From Clusia tigrina (lineage: Eukaryota; Arthropoda; Insecta; Diptera; Clusiidae): DNA of 64,000 nucleotides. This document shows, piece after piece, positions 53,523 to 64,000 of this stretch. The notes below the pieces were generated by a model that did no database searches, was not told the origin of the DNA, and worked only from the letters and a program-made list of their open reading frames with translations. Every line of letters starts with the position of its first letter. The stretch's first letter is position 1. The position numbers were made by a program, and so were the translations under genes. The stretch lies in contig OV050030.1 of assembly GCA_920105625.2 (NCBI GenBank), positions 140,706,291-140,770,290 of the forward strand, read 5' to 3'.

Positions 53523-54300
53523 ATGAACCCACCAAACGAAATTGCACAGGCCTCAGGCTCACAAAATAACCAAACAGATATTTTTAATTCGTTGAAAATT
53601 CCTGATGCAATAAAAGATTTGCCAAGATTCGACGGGAACCCCAGGCTAGTGCACGAATTCATCAATAACGTTGAGGAGATTCTCATTTATATCGGGGGGC
53701 ACGGGTGATTCGTCATATGGACAGATTTTATTGCGGGCCATTCGAAATAAAATAGAGGGGCAAGCAAATGAAGTTTTAGATATGTACGGAACACCTCTTG
53801 TCTGGGACGATATAAAAAATCGAATCTTATCTAATACTTCCCTAACTCTGATAAGAGGGCTGAAACTTCTCTTATCAGAGATTTGCATAACGTTCGGCAA
53901 AACAATAAGAATGTCGAAACATTTTTTAGCGAAATAATTGCGATACAATCTACTCTTTATAACAATATTCTGATCCACGAAAAAGATTTAAAAGTAATTA
54001 CAGCAAAAAAGGCTTTATGCAGAGATGTGTCTCAACGCATTCTTGTGTAATTTAAGGGAACCATTAGGTTCAAGTATAAGAGCTATGATGCCCGATTCAT
54101 TAGCTACTGCTTTATCAAAGAACAGAATATTTATTACATGCGAGTAGACACAAGTAGATATAAAATGTATTATAAGCCATATAATCAACAATTCTCACAC
54201 AATTTTAATAACTGAACATACTCTAATCAGTTTAGAATTAATTACCAGCATCAGGGGTCGTTAACAAGGCCGCCATATACATACACAAATCCACAGAATT
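53523..54300 (+). pseudogene. gag: 17.6-like errantivirus gag
   Basis: MNPPNEIAQASGSQNNQTD starts it at 53523, then IPDAIKDLPRFDGNPRLVHEFI and, after a frameshift at about 53690, a segment with EGQANEVLDMYGTPLVWDDI. The next frame gives IRDLHNVRQNNKNVETFF-like capsid text, and at 54150-54290 a basic Asn/Gln-rich tail. Gag of this group makes the intracellular particle. At least three lesions. No zinc knuckle is seen, as is common in errantiviruses. Confidence 0.82.
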
Positions 54301-54303
54301 GAT

Positions 54304-55388
54304 TTGGTTAATAAAACTCTTAATACAAGGAACGCAGTTATACCTCTACAGTTTAAGACAAACCTTACATCTGGCAAGCACTTAATACCTCCAAATTCAA
54401 AATCAAAAAATTACCTGCCAGTGAATGTACGTACCGGAGATATATATCTGAAAACTACAAAAATCCTCATTTTTATATTCCCGCAGGCATTTACAAGTCA
54501 CAATATTGGTTCAGCCTAATGGAAATAATTAACAACTCAAATGAAGTACAAATTCTCTTTCTCGAACAACCCTTAAAAGTTAATCGATATAACCCCTCAG
54601 ATTATATTGAAGTCAATAGTTTTGAAAATGAATCCACAAATACAACGACAAACGCAAATGCAACTAAATTTCTGCGAACAAACCATTTGAATACAGAAGA
54701 AAAGAGCACTCTTCTGAAACTTTGCAAAAAATACGATGACGTATTTTTTAAAGAAGGTATGTCTCTCAGTTTTAGAAACGAAGTTAAACATAAAATATCC
54801 ATTACAGATGGTATACCTATTTATACTAAATCGTATAGATACCCGTACGTCCACAAAGGGGAGGTACGAAATCAAATTTCAAACATGCTAGATCAGGGTA
54901 TAATTCGTCAAAGTTACTCTCCTTAGAGATCTCTAGTGTGGATAGTACCTAACAAACAAGACGCCAGCGGTAAACAAAAAAGGCCACTGGTAATAGATTA
55001 CAGAAAATTAAACGAAAAAACAATATCTGACCGTTACCCATTACCAAATATTAAGGAAATTCTAGATAAATTAGTAAAGTGTATGTATTTCTCTACGCTA
55101 GATTTAGCTAGCGGGTTTCATCAAATCGAAATGCATCATAAAGACACATCAAAAACAGCATTCACTGTTGATGGAGGACATTATGAGTATATTAGAATGC
55201 CATTCTGTCTTAAAAACGCCCCATCGACTCTCCAAAGAGTAATGGATAATGTATTAAGAGAACTCATTGGAAAAATTTGTCTAATATATCTTGACGATAT
55301 CATTATTTGTTCAACCTCTCTTCAGGAACACATGAACAGACTACAACTAGTTTTTGAAAAATTACGAACATCCAACTTCAAGATATAA
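54304..55388 (+). pseudogene. 17.6-like errantivirus protease linker and reverse transcriptase
   Basis: 54304-54926 carries the linker to RT, including LLKLCKKYDDVFFKEGMSLS and TKSYRYPYVHKGEVRNQI, up to a TAG at 54924. RT from 54936: [41 protein letters not shown] (catalytic D), [18 protein letters not shown] and [13 protein letters not shown] (Y-L-D-D box, about 55285). Catalytic residues are intact, but the stop at 54924 and the TAA at 55387 break the chain, and the protease active site is not visible. Confidence 0.9.
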
Positions 55389-56290
55389 CTCGACAAATCT
55401 CAATTCTTACGAAAAGAAATCAACTTTCTAGGCCATATTGTTTCCACAGAAGGTATTAAACATAACAATACATACCATTAATCATTTTCCTGTTCCCCGA
55501 AGTCAGAAAGAAATAAAAGCTTTTATATGACTGCTAGGGTACTACCGGAAATTTATTAAAGATTTCGCAAAACTAACGGAATGCTTGAAAAAAGGAAGAT
55601 CGATAAAAATCGATGATCGCTGCATTAAAACATTTGAATTGTGCACAAATATTTTAATGAATGTTCCCATTTTACAGTACCCCAATTTCTTAAAACCCTT
55701 CTTGCTAACTACAGACACCAGCAACTTTGCATTGGGCGCAATTTAGTCTCAAGGCCACATTGGAAGCGACAAACCAGTATGCTATGCTACTCGCACCTTG
55801 TCTGAGTCCGAAATAAATTATTCAACCATAGAAAAAGAAATGCTAGCCATAATTTGGGCAACAAAATATTTTCGTCCATATTTGTTTGGACGAAAATTCA
55901 AAATAATAACAGACCATAGGACCCTCACTTGGCTAATGAACCTTAAAGAACCAAACTCTAAGCTCATAAGATGGCGTTTAAAATTAGAAGAGTTTGATTA
56001 TGAAATAGTTTTTGAGAAAGGTAAACTCAATACTAACGCCGATCCATTAAGTCGAATCAAAATAAATAATTTAAAAGAAAATGATATAGACGTTAATTTA
56101 AATGACACAACTTCTAATCGAGGTACTCCTGGCACAACTGTACATGAATGAAATGATATAGACGTTAATTTAAATGACACAACTTCTAATCGAGGTACTT
56201 CTGGCACAACTGTACAGTAGGCTGAAGAAAATTTTAGACAAGGGGAATTGCTATTTCAGAAAGATCAATAAATGAATTCAACTTACAAAT
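55389..56290 (+). pseudogene. 17.6-like errantivirus RNase H and linker
   Basis: Degenerate text leads to 55798, where [37 protein letters not shown] (catalytic E and TDH) and [21 protein letters not shown] run open, then [12 protein letters not shown]. The linker with a 72-base tandem duplication (56081-56219) follows, ending in a TAG at 56218. The first RNase H aspartate region (TTDTSNFALGA, about 55700-55740) is recognisable in another frame. Confidence 0.88.
56081..56219 (+). repeat. 72-bp tandem duplication in the errantivirus linker
   Basis: ATGATATAGACGTTAATTTA recurs at 56153 after 72 bases; the two units differ at a few sites (CTCCTGG versus CTTCTGG; tail differs). The copy at 63705-63773 has only one unit, so the duplication is private to this copy. 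Confidence 0.9.
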
Positions 56291-56399
56291 AATTTTTAAA
56301 ACATCATCCGAAACACCAGAAATTACCCTTGAGGTTCCATTCAAGAACAAACACAGCCGCACATTCCGGGAAAGAGAATTTAATGAAGAAATCTTGATA

Positions 56400-56870
56400 A
56401 AACTTTTAAAAATTATATGGCTTCAAACAAATTATCAGCAATATTTACCGATAATAATACTTTTCGAATCATACAATCAGTATATTCTAAATACTTCGCG
56501 AATAGCAAACTCTTACGCTTGATACGCTGTACAGAAAAATTAATAGATGTCACACAAAGCGATGAACAGGAAGAATTAATAGAGGCATTACAGAAACATA
56601 ACTTCAAATCAAAAGAGAAGATTACCTCCCATTTATGAAAAATAAAATTGCTCAAACTATCAACAACTGTGAAAAGTGCCAAACATTGAAATATGATAGG
56701 AACCCAGCAAAACCAAAGTTTCAGAATCCTGAAACCCCTTCTTTGCCACTAGATATTATCCACATTGATGTCTATAGTATAAACAATCACCAAATCCTGA
56801 CTGTTATTGACAAATGTTCAAAATTCGCTTGCGGTTACACCCTTCCCTCAAACATTAAAGAATTTTATAA
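56400..56870 (+). pseudogene. 17.6-like errantivirus integrase, N-terminal piece
   Basis: From 56417 SVYSKYFANSKLLRLIRCTE leads to the HHCC zinc domain: HNFKSKEKITSHL (about 56600) and, in the next frame, CEKCQTLKYDRNP (about 56670). The core begins LDIIHIDVYSINNHQILTVIDKCSKF (first catalytic D, about 56765). It ends at YTLPSNIKEF, where unrelated sequence begins with a perfect palindrome. The rest of the core is missing. Confidence 0.88.
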
Positions 56871-56871
56871 G

Positions 56872-56893
56872 CCTATACGGTATTCCGTATAGG
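56872..56893. repeat. Short perfect palindrome at the integrase break
   Basis: CCTATACGG TATT CCGTATAGG: 9-base arms and a 4-base loop. It lies directly at the point where the errantivirus copy stops. It may mark a hairpin-mediated breakpoint or be chance. Confidence 0.8.
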
Positions 56894-57273
56894 TATTGTC
56901 AATGTGTGTATGCTTTTGATAAACCAATCTATATGAAAAATGTACACATTTATTCTGCACGAATGTAGGTCAAACGATCGCACATGTGGAGTCATACATA
57001 TATATTTTTTATATATTTAGAATTTATTATTATTTTCAAGTTTGACAATTTGCGCGAAATTGTCACATTTCATATCAAAAACACACTATCTTATGAAATC
57101 AATACTTTCTCAATTTTATAGGTACATGAATATGTGTGATTAAAAAATTTAGAATTTATTTGATTTCATATATTACTGATTTTTAAGAAAATGGAAATAT
57201 TGGGACTTATATTTATTTGTTGTGATTTTGTAGGTTTTGTTGTATAATAATAATATAAATAAATAAAGTATTA
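56894..57273. other. AT-rich stretch, no supported gene
   Basis: No motif found. Confidence 0.5.
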
Positions 57274-57805
57274 TTTCTATTGAGTATGTTCGCCACTCAT
57301 ATCAGGCGAACAGAAAACGAAAGCAGTGGGGATTTACAATTTTCAATTGCAAGTTGAAATTATTCTTCAATTGCAAATTAGCCCACTTTTAACCAGAGGT
57401 CCCCAACTCGCAAAATTGCAGCCCTCTTAAATAAAGCTTACATATTTGCAAGGTTTCGCACTTTTAGCTAAGCTTCAAGTTTGGAAAGCGCTGCCTTTTG
57501 CTTCGTACGTACCCAAGAAAGTTTATTCCTTTTCATTGGTGCTTCAAAATATCAGATCTGAAGAAAAGTGAATCCCCTCGCATTAATTCTGAGCAGGCAC
57601 TTACATACATTTATACATATACATATAGTATAGTATAGTATGGTAGGTAGCGATTTGCGAAGGGACCGAAATGCCCAATACAAAGAGGATTTGTCCACAT
57701 TACATAACAATTTAATAATTTTAATTTTCAATTCCTGATGTGAAGTGTGGTGCTGTTTTCGCTTTCTGTTCGCCTGGTATGAGTGGCCGACATAATCAAT
57801 AGAAA
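57274..57805. mobile_element. Probable MITE with 53-bp inverted repeats
   Basis: 57274-57326 and the reverse complement of 57753-57805 match over about 53 bases with roughly six differences; the core CACTCATA(T/C)CAGGCGAACAGAAA is identical except for one base. The inside (about 425 bp) is AT-rich and non-coding. No clear target duplication was found, so the outer boundary is uncertain. Size and long repeats fit a nonautonomous DNA transposon; the family is not known. Confidence 0.7.
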
Positions 57806-58305
57806 GAAGATTTTTTGGAGGAGGAGATGAAGAGTTTTTTTTTTTTTGTATATGAAATATAATTTATTTATTTATTAAAAATATGTATATAAAAATTCCA
57901 AAATTCTATATATGTAAAATTTTTATAAATAGTAATGTATTTATATGTATGTGAATGTTTCAAAAATGACTTTTTATTAAATTTTCCAAATTTCTGTAAA
58001 AGTAAGAAAAAATTAAATAATAAGCATTTCAATTCACGATATGTATTAATATATACCATAATCTAAATCCAAGCGAATAAATGTGTACGTATGTAATTTA
58101 TATTCTTCATATGTGTGTACGTATAAAATTACGCTTTAATTGCTTTAGTACCATATGATAACAATATAAAGCACAACGAATGATAAGAAAACGATGAAGA
58201 TAATAATAATCAAAATAAAGAAGGAATTAAAATCCACATAAAAGCTAATTCCCACAAGATACATTTTATAAAAAGCGCTTTAAGCATTTCAAGATTTTGT
58301 ACTAA
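57806..58305. other. AT-rich stretch, no supported gene
   Basis: A poly-T run at about 57836 and general AT richness. No motif seen. Confidence 0.5.
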
Positions 58306-58910
58306 TTGAGAGGATGTCGCATATTCTTTATAGAGAGTATTTGGTTAAACAACAAAAAATCAAAGATGCGCTTGGAATACAAAGTCCTTCTATACAAAGC
58401 TTTAATAAAGCCCATATGGACATATGGGGAGCAAATTTGGGGTAGTGCGATCACCACAAATCTAGAACTTATCCAAAGGGCACAGTCGAACAATTACCTG
58501 CGCACCATGGTTTATCAAGAATAAAAACATTCACAACGATATTCATATATCCACTATAAAAGAAGAAATGATGGAATTAAGGCAAAAATACCTGAATCGC
58601 CTGCAAAATCATCCGAACATACTTGCAAGAAGTCTACTACAGCAGAATTCTGCTTCACGTCTATAGAAACTATGTTTCTAAACTTATTTACAAACTAATC
58701 TGTAATATGTATTTATATAAAATTTTGTTTCCCTCTTCTTTTTAAAATTATAATTAATTAATATACTCGTATATGACCTAGTAGAACCCAATTAGCTCCA
58801 AGCAATAGGCAAAGAGCATATTGAATACATTAGTTTAAAGATTTGATAACTTATTGTTAGTTTCCAATGGAATAAGATACAATAACAAATAAATGGTTTA
58901 ATAAAAAAAA
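58306..58910 (+). mobile_element. jockey-type LINE 3' end
   Basis: A frame from 58306 to 58521 gives YKVLLYKALIKPIWTYGEQIWGSAI, then TNLELIQRAQSN, the C-terminus typical of jockey LINEs (compare APIWKYGIEIWGTAS at about 26790). The rest is 3' untranslated: CAAGCAATAGGCAAAGAGC, and an A-rich tail at about 58895. A related 3' untranslated region is found on the minus strand at 61311-61440. No RT blocks before 58306. Confidence 0.85.
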
Positions 58911-58924
58911 ATCATAAAAAAACT

Positions 58925-59142
58925 ACTGCCACGCCCACAATTAGGAAAAATTATTACTAGGTTCCTATAGAAGATACATCAACGAAATTACACAGGAAGG
59001 TTGCGGGTACTATCATTAAACCCCACACAAAAAATGGGCGCATTATTTTTACAGCCACGCCGACTATTGATATATTATTATCACTTACGACCTATACAAT
59101 ATTTTGGACTAAATTAGATATTAGTACGTATATGGACCCTAC
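58925..59142 (+). repeat. Dispersed repeat R, copy 3
   Basis: Best-preserved copy: TACTGCCACGCCCACAATTA, TTATTACTAGGTTCC, CACAGGAAGGTTGCGGGTAC, CCACACAAAAAATGGG, ATTTTTACAGCCACGCC, and ends near TTAGTACGTATATGGACCC. No coding. It follows a LINE tail, so it may be adjacent rather than part of the LINE. Confidence 0.75.
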
Positions 59143-59329
59143 AAAACCATATACCAGAAATGGGGTCGATCAATCAATTCAAGGGTACACGACCGAAAAT
59201 TACCGCTCCCAACGATGCTTCATGAAGAAAACTTCCCCATAATTAAGCTCGGACTCACAAGGAAAGGTAATGGGCATTGCAAAGTCGGTCTAACCCGACT
59301 TCAGACTTCTGAACTCGTTTATATTGAAG

Positions 59330-59640
59330 TTGTCCTGTCGCTTTACCTGCCTTGAGTATGAATAACACTTTTACTCCCTGCATTTGAAAGGAATGTTTGC
59401 AAGCAGAAGGCTTGACCTCACTATGCTGACCAGACTGGTGGCAATTTTGTCCAAGATCCTCTGAAGAAGGCTAGGCATTACACCGGTTGGGACAGGAGAT
59501 TTGTATGGGCCAAAAGTTGAGATGGCCCAATTTACCTTCTCGCTATTTACAAATTTGGCCCCTAGACTCCTTTCGCGATTGTTGCCAGTCAAGGACTGGT
59601 CATCTGCATGTCCTTTTCGTTGTTAGGTTTACTGCTCTTC
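59330..59640 (-). pseudogene. R1/LOA-like LINE reverse transcriptase fragment
   Basis: Minus strand 59592-59371: TGNNRERSLGAKFVNSEKV, NWAISTFGPYKSPVPTGVMPSLLQRIL (block 1-2; P-V-P-T-G-V-M where P-G-P-D-G is usual) and SLLLANIPFKCRE. Further to the left text like VKVLFILKAGK gives the K-P-G-K block. Same group as LINE A, U and C. Both ends are lost. The flanks (59143-59330) show nothing. Confidence 0.75.
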
Positions 59641-60169
59641 ACTTCTAGGGATATACGCGTTTTGAAACGAAGCAGTAAAAATGCTGGCAATTCCTGCTGG
59701 ATGGACTATTCCCATAAAACATTCGTTGACTTGCTAAGGTGCTGATATAGGAGGAATAGCAGAATTGTGTCCTATAATGTAGTGTCAAGACCCAATTTCT
59801 GAAGGTTTAAAATGCATTCTCTGGTCATATCGTGCAGTAAATTAACGTTTGTGGATCTACATTTGGTGTAGATTGCTATAATAGTCGACCCAACGCTGCA
59901 TTAATTAGCTTGCATGTTTGGCCAAGTTAATATGAAACTGTTGTTCACGTTCGAAGAAATATCAATATCGTACGTGGTATCTCCAGATTGGCATAGTCAT
60001 TTCTGACGACCTTGTACTACTCCGCAGTGCTGCTCCAGATTGTTTGCCTGTCGGGTTTAGAAACTGCCTGGCTATGTTGGCGAATTTGCAAACAAATAAT
60101 CGAACGTTTTAAAAATGTTGAGCTGTCCTCGTCATTGAACACTCGACAACACATGCTGCATAGCCCCAC
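59641..60169. other. Intergenic stretch, no supported gene
   Basis: Continues on the minus strand with a possible LINE tail near 59690 but no clear motif. Confidence 0.4.
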
Positions 60170-60551
60170 CTTACTGATCAGATGGTTGTAGCCGCACTAG
60201 TCCCGGTGAGTGTGCTCTTAGAACTGGCGTTCTGGCCTCTTCTATGCTTTCAACGTATTTATGGTGCCTTTCATCTTCTCGAAATGTTATATTTGGCTCC
60301 CACAATTGCGTAAATGTCTTTAATACAGTGTGGGCGACAAGCATTATCACCATAGCCTTTTCGGATGACAACATCAACTTGGTTGAATTGTTGTCTTTGG
60401 TCATAGAGCTCTCGCAGCTTCTTCTCTACGAATTTGAGTATCCTTCGATCGTTTGCTGTTTTCTTGTAACTAGTTATGGTGACTTGAAAGACGACCGCTC
60501 GATCGTCTTGTTGACGAACATACTCCCCATTGACTCGTTGTCGGAAGTCAT
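60170..60551 (-). pseudogene. Gag-like reading after repeat L, weak
   Basis: ATG at 60551 (minus) gives MTSDNESMGSMFVNKTIERS, stops, and in another frame SYKKTANDRRILKFVEKKLR then ELYDQRQQFNQVDVVIRK, a helical, charged segment that resembles the N-terminus of LTR-retroelement Gag. A third frame (60404-60171) is MTKDNNSTKLML... The position after repeat L, which looks like an LTR or leader, supports gag, but no conserved Gag motif is seen. Confidence 0.35.
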
Positions 60552-60758
60552 GGTGATCTGTTGAATTGAGTGAACTGGATGGTTGTATATTGCTTGTACC
60601 AGTACAACGTTTGTAATCACATATTAATGTTCTTCAGTTAACTCGGCGCATGTACCCACCCATATAACGAAAACAGAAAAATATATTTGTTTGATGAGGT
60701 CAATTGATGAACTAAGTGATTTATTCAAGGAACTTGAGAACTTAAATAATAATTAATA

Positions 60759-61070
60759 ATGACAATTAAAATAACAATTAAATTAACGCAGTACGGAGTT
60801 GCAGAAACTTACCGAGAATGTGAGACTTTCAAATTAACAAAACAATTCTAAAAACTGGTTGTATTGATATACATACATGCATATAACAGTGTGTGCACTT
60901 TGGCATTGCTAAGTCCAAATAAGCGTGTCAATGAATAAATTGTACATATAATTAAATGTAAATATCGTATAACTTAAAAATTAATTACATTCAAAATAAA
61001 ATCAATTCTCATAAATAAACACTATCTATACAGATTTAAATTTTGAGGTTTCGGATGGAGTCTAATTGTG
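60759..61070 (-). repeat. Repeat L copy 2 (uninterrupted, empty of mariner)
   Basis: Reverse complement of 43444-43636 plus 44539-44625. Where copy 1 has GCATG-TA-mariner, this copy runs GCATGTATGTATATCAATAC straight on. Starts right after the TAG of the 79-codon ORF (CACAATTAG). Confidence 0.9.
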
Positions 61071-61310
61071 AAGTTCCCAAAATTCCGCACATTCATCCTT
61101 GACTTCAGTATCTGTTTCACTTAATTCTGCCTTTGGCACTGCTTTATCTCTTTCGAGTACATCACCCTGGGGAGCCTCCTGTAGATGCTCATTTTGTTCT
61201 CGATTGAAGCGGCGGTTTACGAGCTCAATATAATCTTCGGTGCTCAAACTATACAGACGGACATCTCGTACTGTTGGCAGCAGTTTGGCCAGAAATAGCA
61301 CTATCTTTCG
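61071..61310 (-). CDS. Unidentified 79-codon ORF ending at repeat L
   Basis: Minus-strand frame from 61301: MLFLAKLLPTVRDVRLYSL then STEDYIELVNRRFNREQNEH, an acidic tail (LSETDTEVKDECAEFW) and the stop at 61062-61064. Open for 79 codons in an otherwise stop-rich area. I do not recognise it; it could be the last part of a retroelement ORF, since a repeat that behaves like an LTR starts at its stop. It begins at 61310, where a LINE 3' end joins, so it is probably 5'-truncated. Confidence 0.3.
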
Positions 61311-61565
61311 AGCTAATGTATTAAGTATGCTCTTTGCCTATTGCTTGGAGCTATTTGGCTTCTATTAGTTCAAATATACTAATTAATTATAATTTAAAAA
61401 AGAAGAGGGAAACTTAAAAAAAATTGTATATAAATACATATTACGTGCTGCTAACGTTTGCTGAGTTGGTATACTGAAATGCGGATGCGCTGTTAACTCA
61501 TGAGAGGACAACTCCGTTAGTTTCAGTGAAGTTTTTGCTATACTGCTTTTTGCTGATGCAGAAGC
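61311..61565 (-). mobile_element. jockey-type LINE 3' end, minus strand
   Basis: Read on the minus strand: ELTAHPHFSIPTQQTLAAR, a C-terminal-like reading with no recognised motif, then untranslated text (TTTCCCTCTTC...AATTAATTAG, CAAGCAATAGGCAAAGAGCA) matching 58720-58835. It ends at CATTAG, the same place the plus copy continues. A truncated 3' piece. Confidence 0.7.
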
Positions 61566-63247
61566 AAAAACAATATAGAGAAAGACCTTTCATTGCTCTC
61601 TTGAGTGAGAATCAACATATTGAAGTTGATGGCAACCACATTGGAATCCTGATCGTCAATTTCATGAAGCAGTCGTGAATATGTATCCATAAGCAGCCAC
61701 ACACATGGCTATTGTGGTTTGCATATTCGTATGAATAATTTAGTGTGTTTGTATGTGTGCTCACAGCAGAAGCGACTGATTTGAAATCAAATTTTTATTT
61801 TCTGTTCTGTGTGGCTCGGGTAAAATACACAAATATGAATTTTCTGTATGGCAAAGGTTTCTTATTCGGAAAGTGGGGCTGAAAACAAAGCATTTGTAGT
61901 TTTGCGTATAAGAAAGATTTGCCATGTCATGACGAAGCATAATGCGTGAGTTATGTATTGGAAATGAGAGCAACACCATTCGACTGACTTCACAATTTGT
62001 TTAATAATATTTAAAATTTTAGTTTACCTGTATTTATATCTAAAAATATCGCGACTTTAGTACTGAATTTCATGAGAAATGAAGCAAGCATGTTTTTAAT
62101 GCGAATTCAAATTAATATGAATTTAAAGATTTTCATAAGAATTGAACTCAACATGATTGGATCATTTTCATGAGAATGCAAGTCAACATAAATTTGAAGA
62201 TTTTCATAAGAATTGAAATATAATATAACTTAAATTGAAATTGAAATATAATATAATATATATGAATTGAAATATAATATAACTCTTAATAAGAATTAGA
62301 ACTAGAATGGGTCTGTTCAATTATTGGAATTTGATGTTGTTGTTTGCTGGATGGCGTGTTGTACTTCCTTAGTATGTTGTACTTATTGTTGTTGGGTTAA
62401 GTGGTTGCGTTGGTAACTTCTCCCCCCTTGGAATAAAGCGACAGCGACAAGGATTGCAATGGGGCCGGAGCGACAACATGTAGCGGATGAGGGATGTATG
62501 TTAGTTTGCTTCTATTGTATTGGTTGTTTTACTGCAAGTAGAGGTTATTAGAAATTTCAGAATATGTATATAAATAAAAAAGTGTCATTCTGATAGGAAA
62601 ACTGTTCATTTTTTTATTAATTATTTTTATTTATTTATTTATTTTTTTTAATTGTTCACGATACAGTGGGCTGCTCCGTTGTTTAATAAGGCGATGTATG
62701 TTGGGTCATTCGTTGCTTCTTGGTGTATTGATATACATACATATGTATGTTTTGATTGTGGGACATGCTTTGTCGAATTACTGAATATTTTGTTCATTAT
62801 AATTTATTAATAATTCTGTTATTTTTTTATTTTATTTTTTTATTTTTTTATTTTTTATGTTCATTTATAGGAAGCAGTATGATAAGATACAAAAAGAATA
62901 TGAATGATGAAGTATGAATATGATACAAAAAGAATTTTCAATGAGCATATTTTGTATTTATATATTGTATATAATATTTAGTTGTGATAATAAGCCTTTA
63001 GACCAAGCAGTTCTTAAATTTGTTAATTTGGGTTTCTTTTCACTGGTTATTTATATAGTTACGAATTTCATTCAGTTCGTTCGGATTTTGCTAGTATTAT
63101 TTCTTCTGCTATGTTTGAAAGACAATTGATTTAAAGGTCTATATTAGAATTTATTGGATACATATAATAGATGTCTGAAAATATTTCATTTTATTTTTAA
63201 TTATTATTATTATTATTTTTTCATTATTGAATTTTGCATATTTCTTT
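61566..63247. other. AT-rich stretch with simple repeats, no supported gene
   Basis: Contains partly repeated words (GAATTGAAATATAATATA three times, about 62212-62285; TTTTCATAAGAATTGAA twice, about 62135 and 62204) and T-rich runs (62612-62660, 62823-62860). A CCCCCCTTGG word at about 62424 is in a GC island. Frames at 61979-61761 and 62914-63129 are composition-driven. Nothing recognised. Confidence 0.45.
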
Positions 63248-64000
63248 CGATCAATAAAACTCGATGATCGCTACATTAAAACATTTGAATGGCGCTAAAA
63301 TATTTTAATGAATGATCCCATTTTACAGTACCCCGATTTCTTAAAAACAGACGCCAGCAACTTTGCATTAAGCGCAATATTGTATCAAGGCCACATTGGA
63401 AGCGACAAACCAATATGTTATGCAAGTCGCACCTTATCTGAGTCCGAAATAAATTATTCAACCATCGAAAAAGGAATGCTAGCTTGGGCAACAAAATATT
63501 TTCGTCCATATTTGTTTGGACGCAAATTCAAAATAATAACAGACCATAGGCCCCTCACTTCGCTAATGAACCTTAAAAAACCAAACTCTAAGCTCATAAG
63601 ATGGCGTTTAAAATTATAAGAGTTTGATTATGAAATAGTTTTTAAGAAAGGTAAACTCAATACTAACGCCGATGCACTAAGTCGAATCAAAATAAATAAT
63701 TTAAAAGAAAATATTATAGACGTTAATTTAAATGACACAACTTCTAATCGAGGTACTTCTGGCACAACTGTACACTCGGCTGACGAAAATCTAGACGACG
63801 GAATTGCTATTTCCGAAAGACCAATAAATGACTTCAACTTACAAATAATTTTAGAAACATCATCCGAAACACCAGAAATGACCCTTGAGGTTCCATTCAA
63901 GAACAAACACCGCCGCACAATCCGGGAAAGAGAATTTAATGAAGAAATCTTGACAAACATTTTTTAAAATTATATGTCTAACTATCAGCAATATTTACCG
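63248..64000 (+). mobile_element. 17.6-like errantivirus fragment, copy 2, cut by window end
   Basis: Matches 55600-56445: [38 protein letters not shown] (63365-63475), then [19 protein letters not shown] (TDH, about 63538) in frame with stop at 63617, and the linker with NGTSRVISGVSDD-like plus-strand text (63800-63960). It starts abruptly near 63248 within the RNase H start and continues past the window. One unit of the 72-bp linker sequence instead of two. Confidence 0.9.

Larger units (their letters stand above)
53501..56870 (+). mobile_element. 17.6-like errantivirus fragment, copy 1 (gag to integrase, no LTRs)
   Basis: Gag, RT, RNase H and the start of integrase in order, then an abrupt end at 56870. 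LTRs, the rest of integrase and env are missing. The text resembles the 17.6/297 group. A second copy of the RNase H end and spacer lies at 63248-64000, beyond which the window stops. Env-like remnants at 1-335 may belong to the same group. Many stops and frameshifts throughout. Confidence 0.88.

Noticed and set aside
53489..53978. Minus-strand frames in errantivirus gag
   Set aside because: Antisense shadows of the plus-strand gag.
60170..60551. BEL-type Gag call for the reading after repeat L
   Set aside because: No DUF1759-like or zinc-knuckle motif; kept only as a weak gag-like entry.

Overview
The window looks like repeat-dense, AT-rich insect DNA, most likely from a fly. The reasons are jockey-type and R1/LOA-type LINEs, mariner elements, BEL/Pao and gypsy-group LTR elements (412-like and 17.6-like), and primer sites complementary to insect tRNAs. 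A tephritid-like or drosophilid-like fly is my guess; nothing fixes the species. I found no convincing host gene, tRNA, rRNA or CRISPR array. Almost every recognisable coding stretch belongs to a broken transposable element, often nested in another, as expected in heterochromatin or a Y-like region.

Layout. 1-335 is an errantivirus-type env remnant. 514-1296 is a mariner with both inverted repeats but no N-terminal half. 2514-12096 is a 9.6-kb BEL/Pao element (BEL1) with both LTRs, a tRNA-Tyr primer site, gag, pol and an extra 3' zinc-knuckle ORF; two solo LTRs of one family sit in its pol in opposite orientations, each with a 4-bp target duplication. 12769-19600 holds mariner, gypsy and LINE fragments, including a fold-back mariner. 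19600-33220 is a mosaic of one R1/LOA-like LINE (LINE U) and one gypsy-group element (G). Part of it is duplicated, and it was later hit by a jockey LINE (25806-27313, flanked by ATAAGAG) and a 412-like element (29357-32077, flanked by AGAT).

33395-36330 has LINE and gypsy gag pieces ending at a 126-bp AT microsatellite. 37676-41640 is a second, minus-strand BEL/Pao element (BEL2) with a 7-copy tandem repeat upstream of its gag. 43637-44538 is the sister mariner with the opposite deletion. 45080-47500 is a long LINE (LINE C). 48098-50173 is a nearly complete pogo/Tigger-like DNA transposon. 50348-51737 is a 1.39-kb solo LTR carrying four tandem hairpins. 53523-56870 and 63248-64000 are two copies of a 17.6-like errantivirus. 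Between them lie a probable MITE, jockey 3' ends and dispersed repeats.

The genes do not form a pathway; they are parts of selfish elements. The signals I rank highest are the four hairpins at 50576-50822, whose stems change in compensating pairs while a 19-base loop stays constant, and the second nucleocapsid-like ORF downstream of pol in BEL1 (10922-11557).
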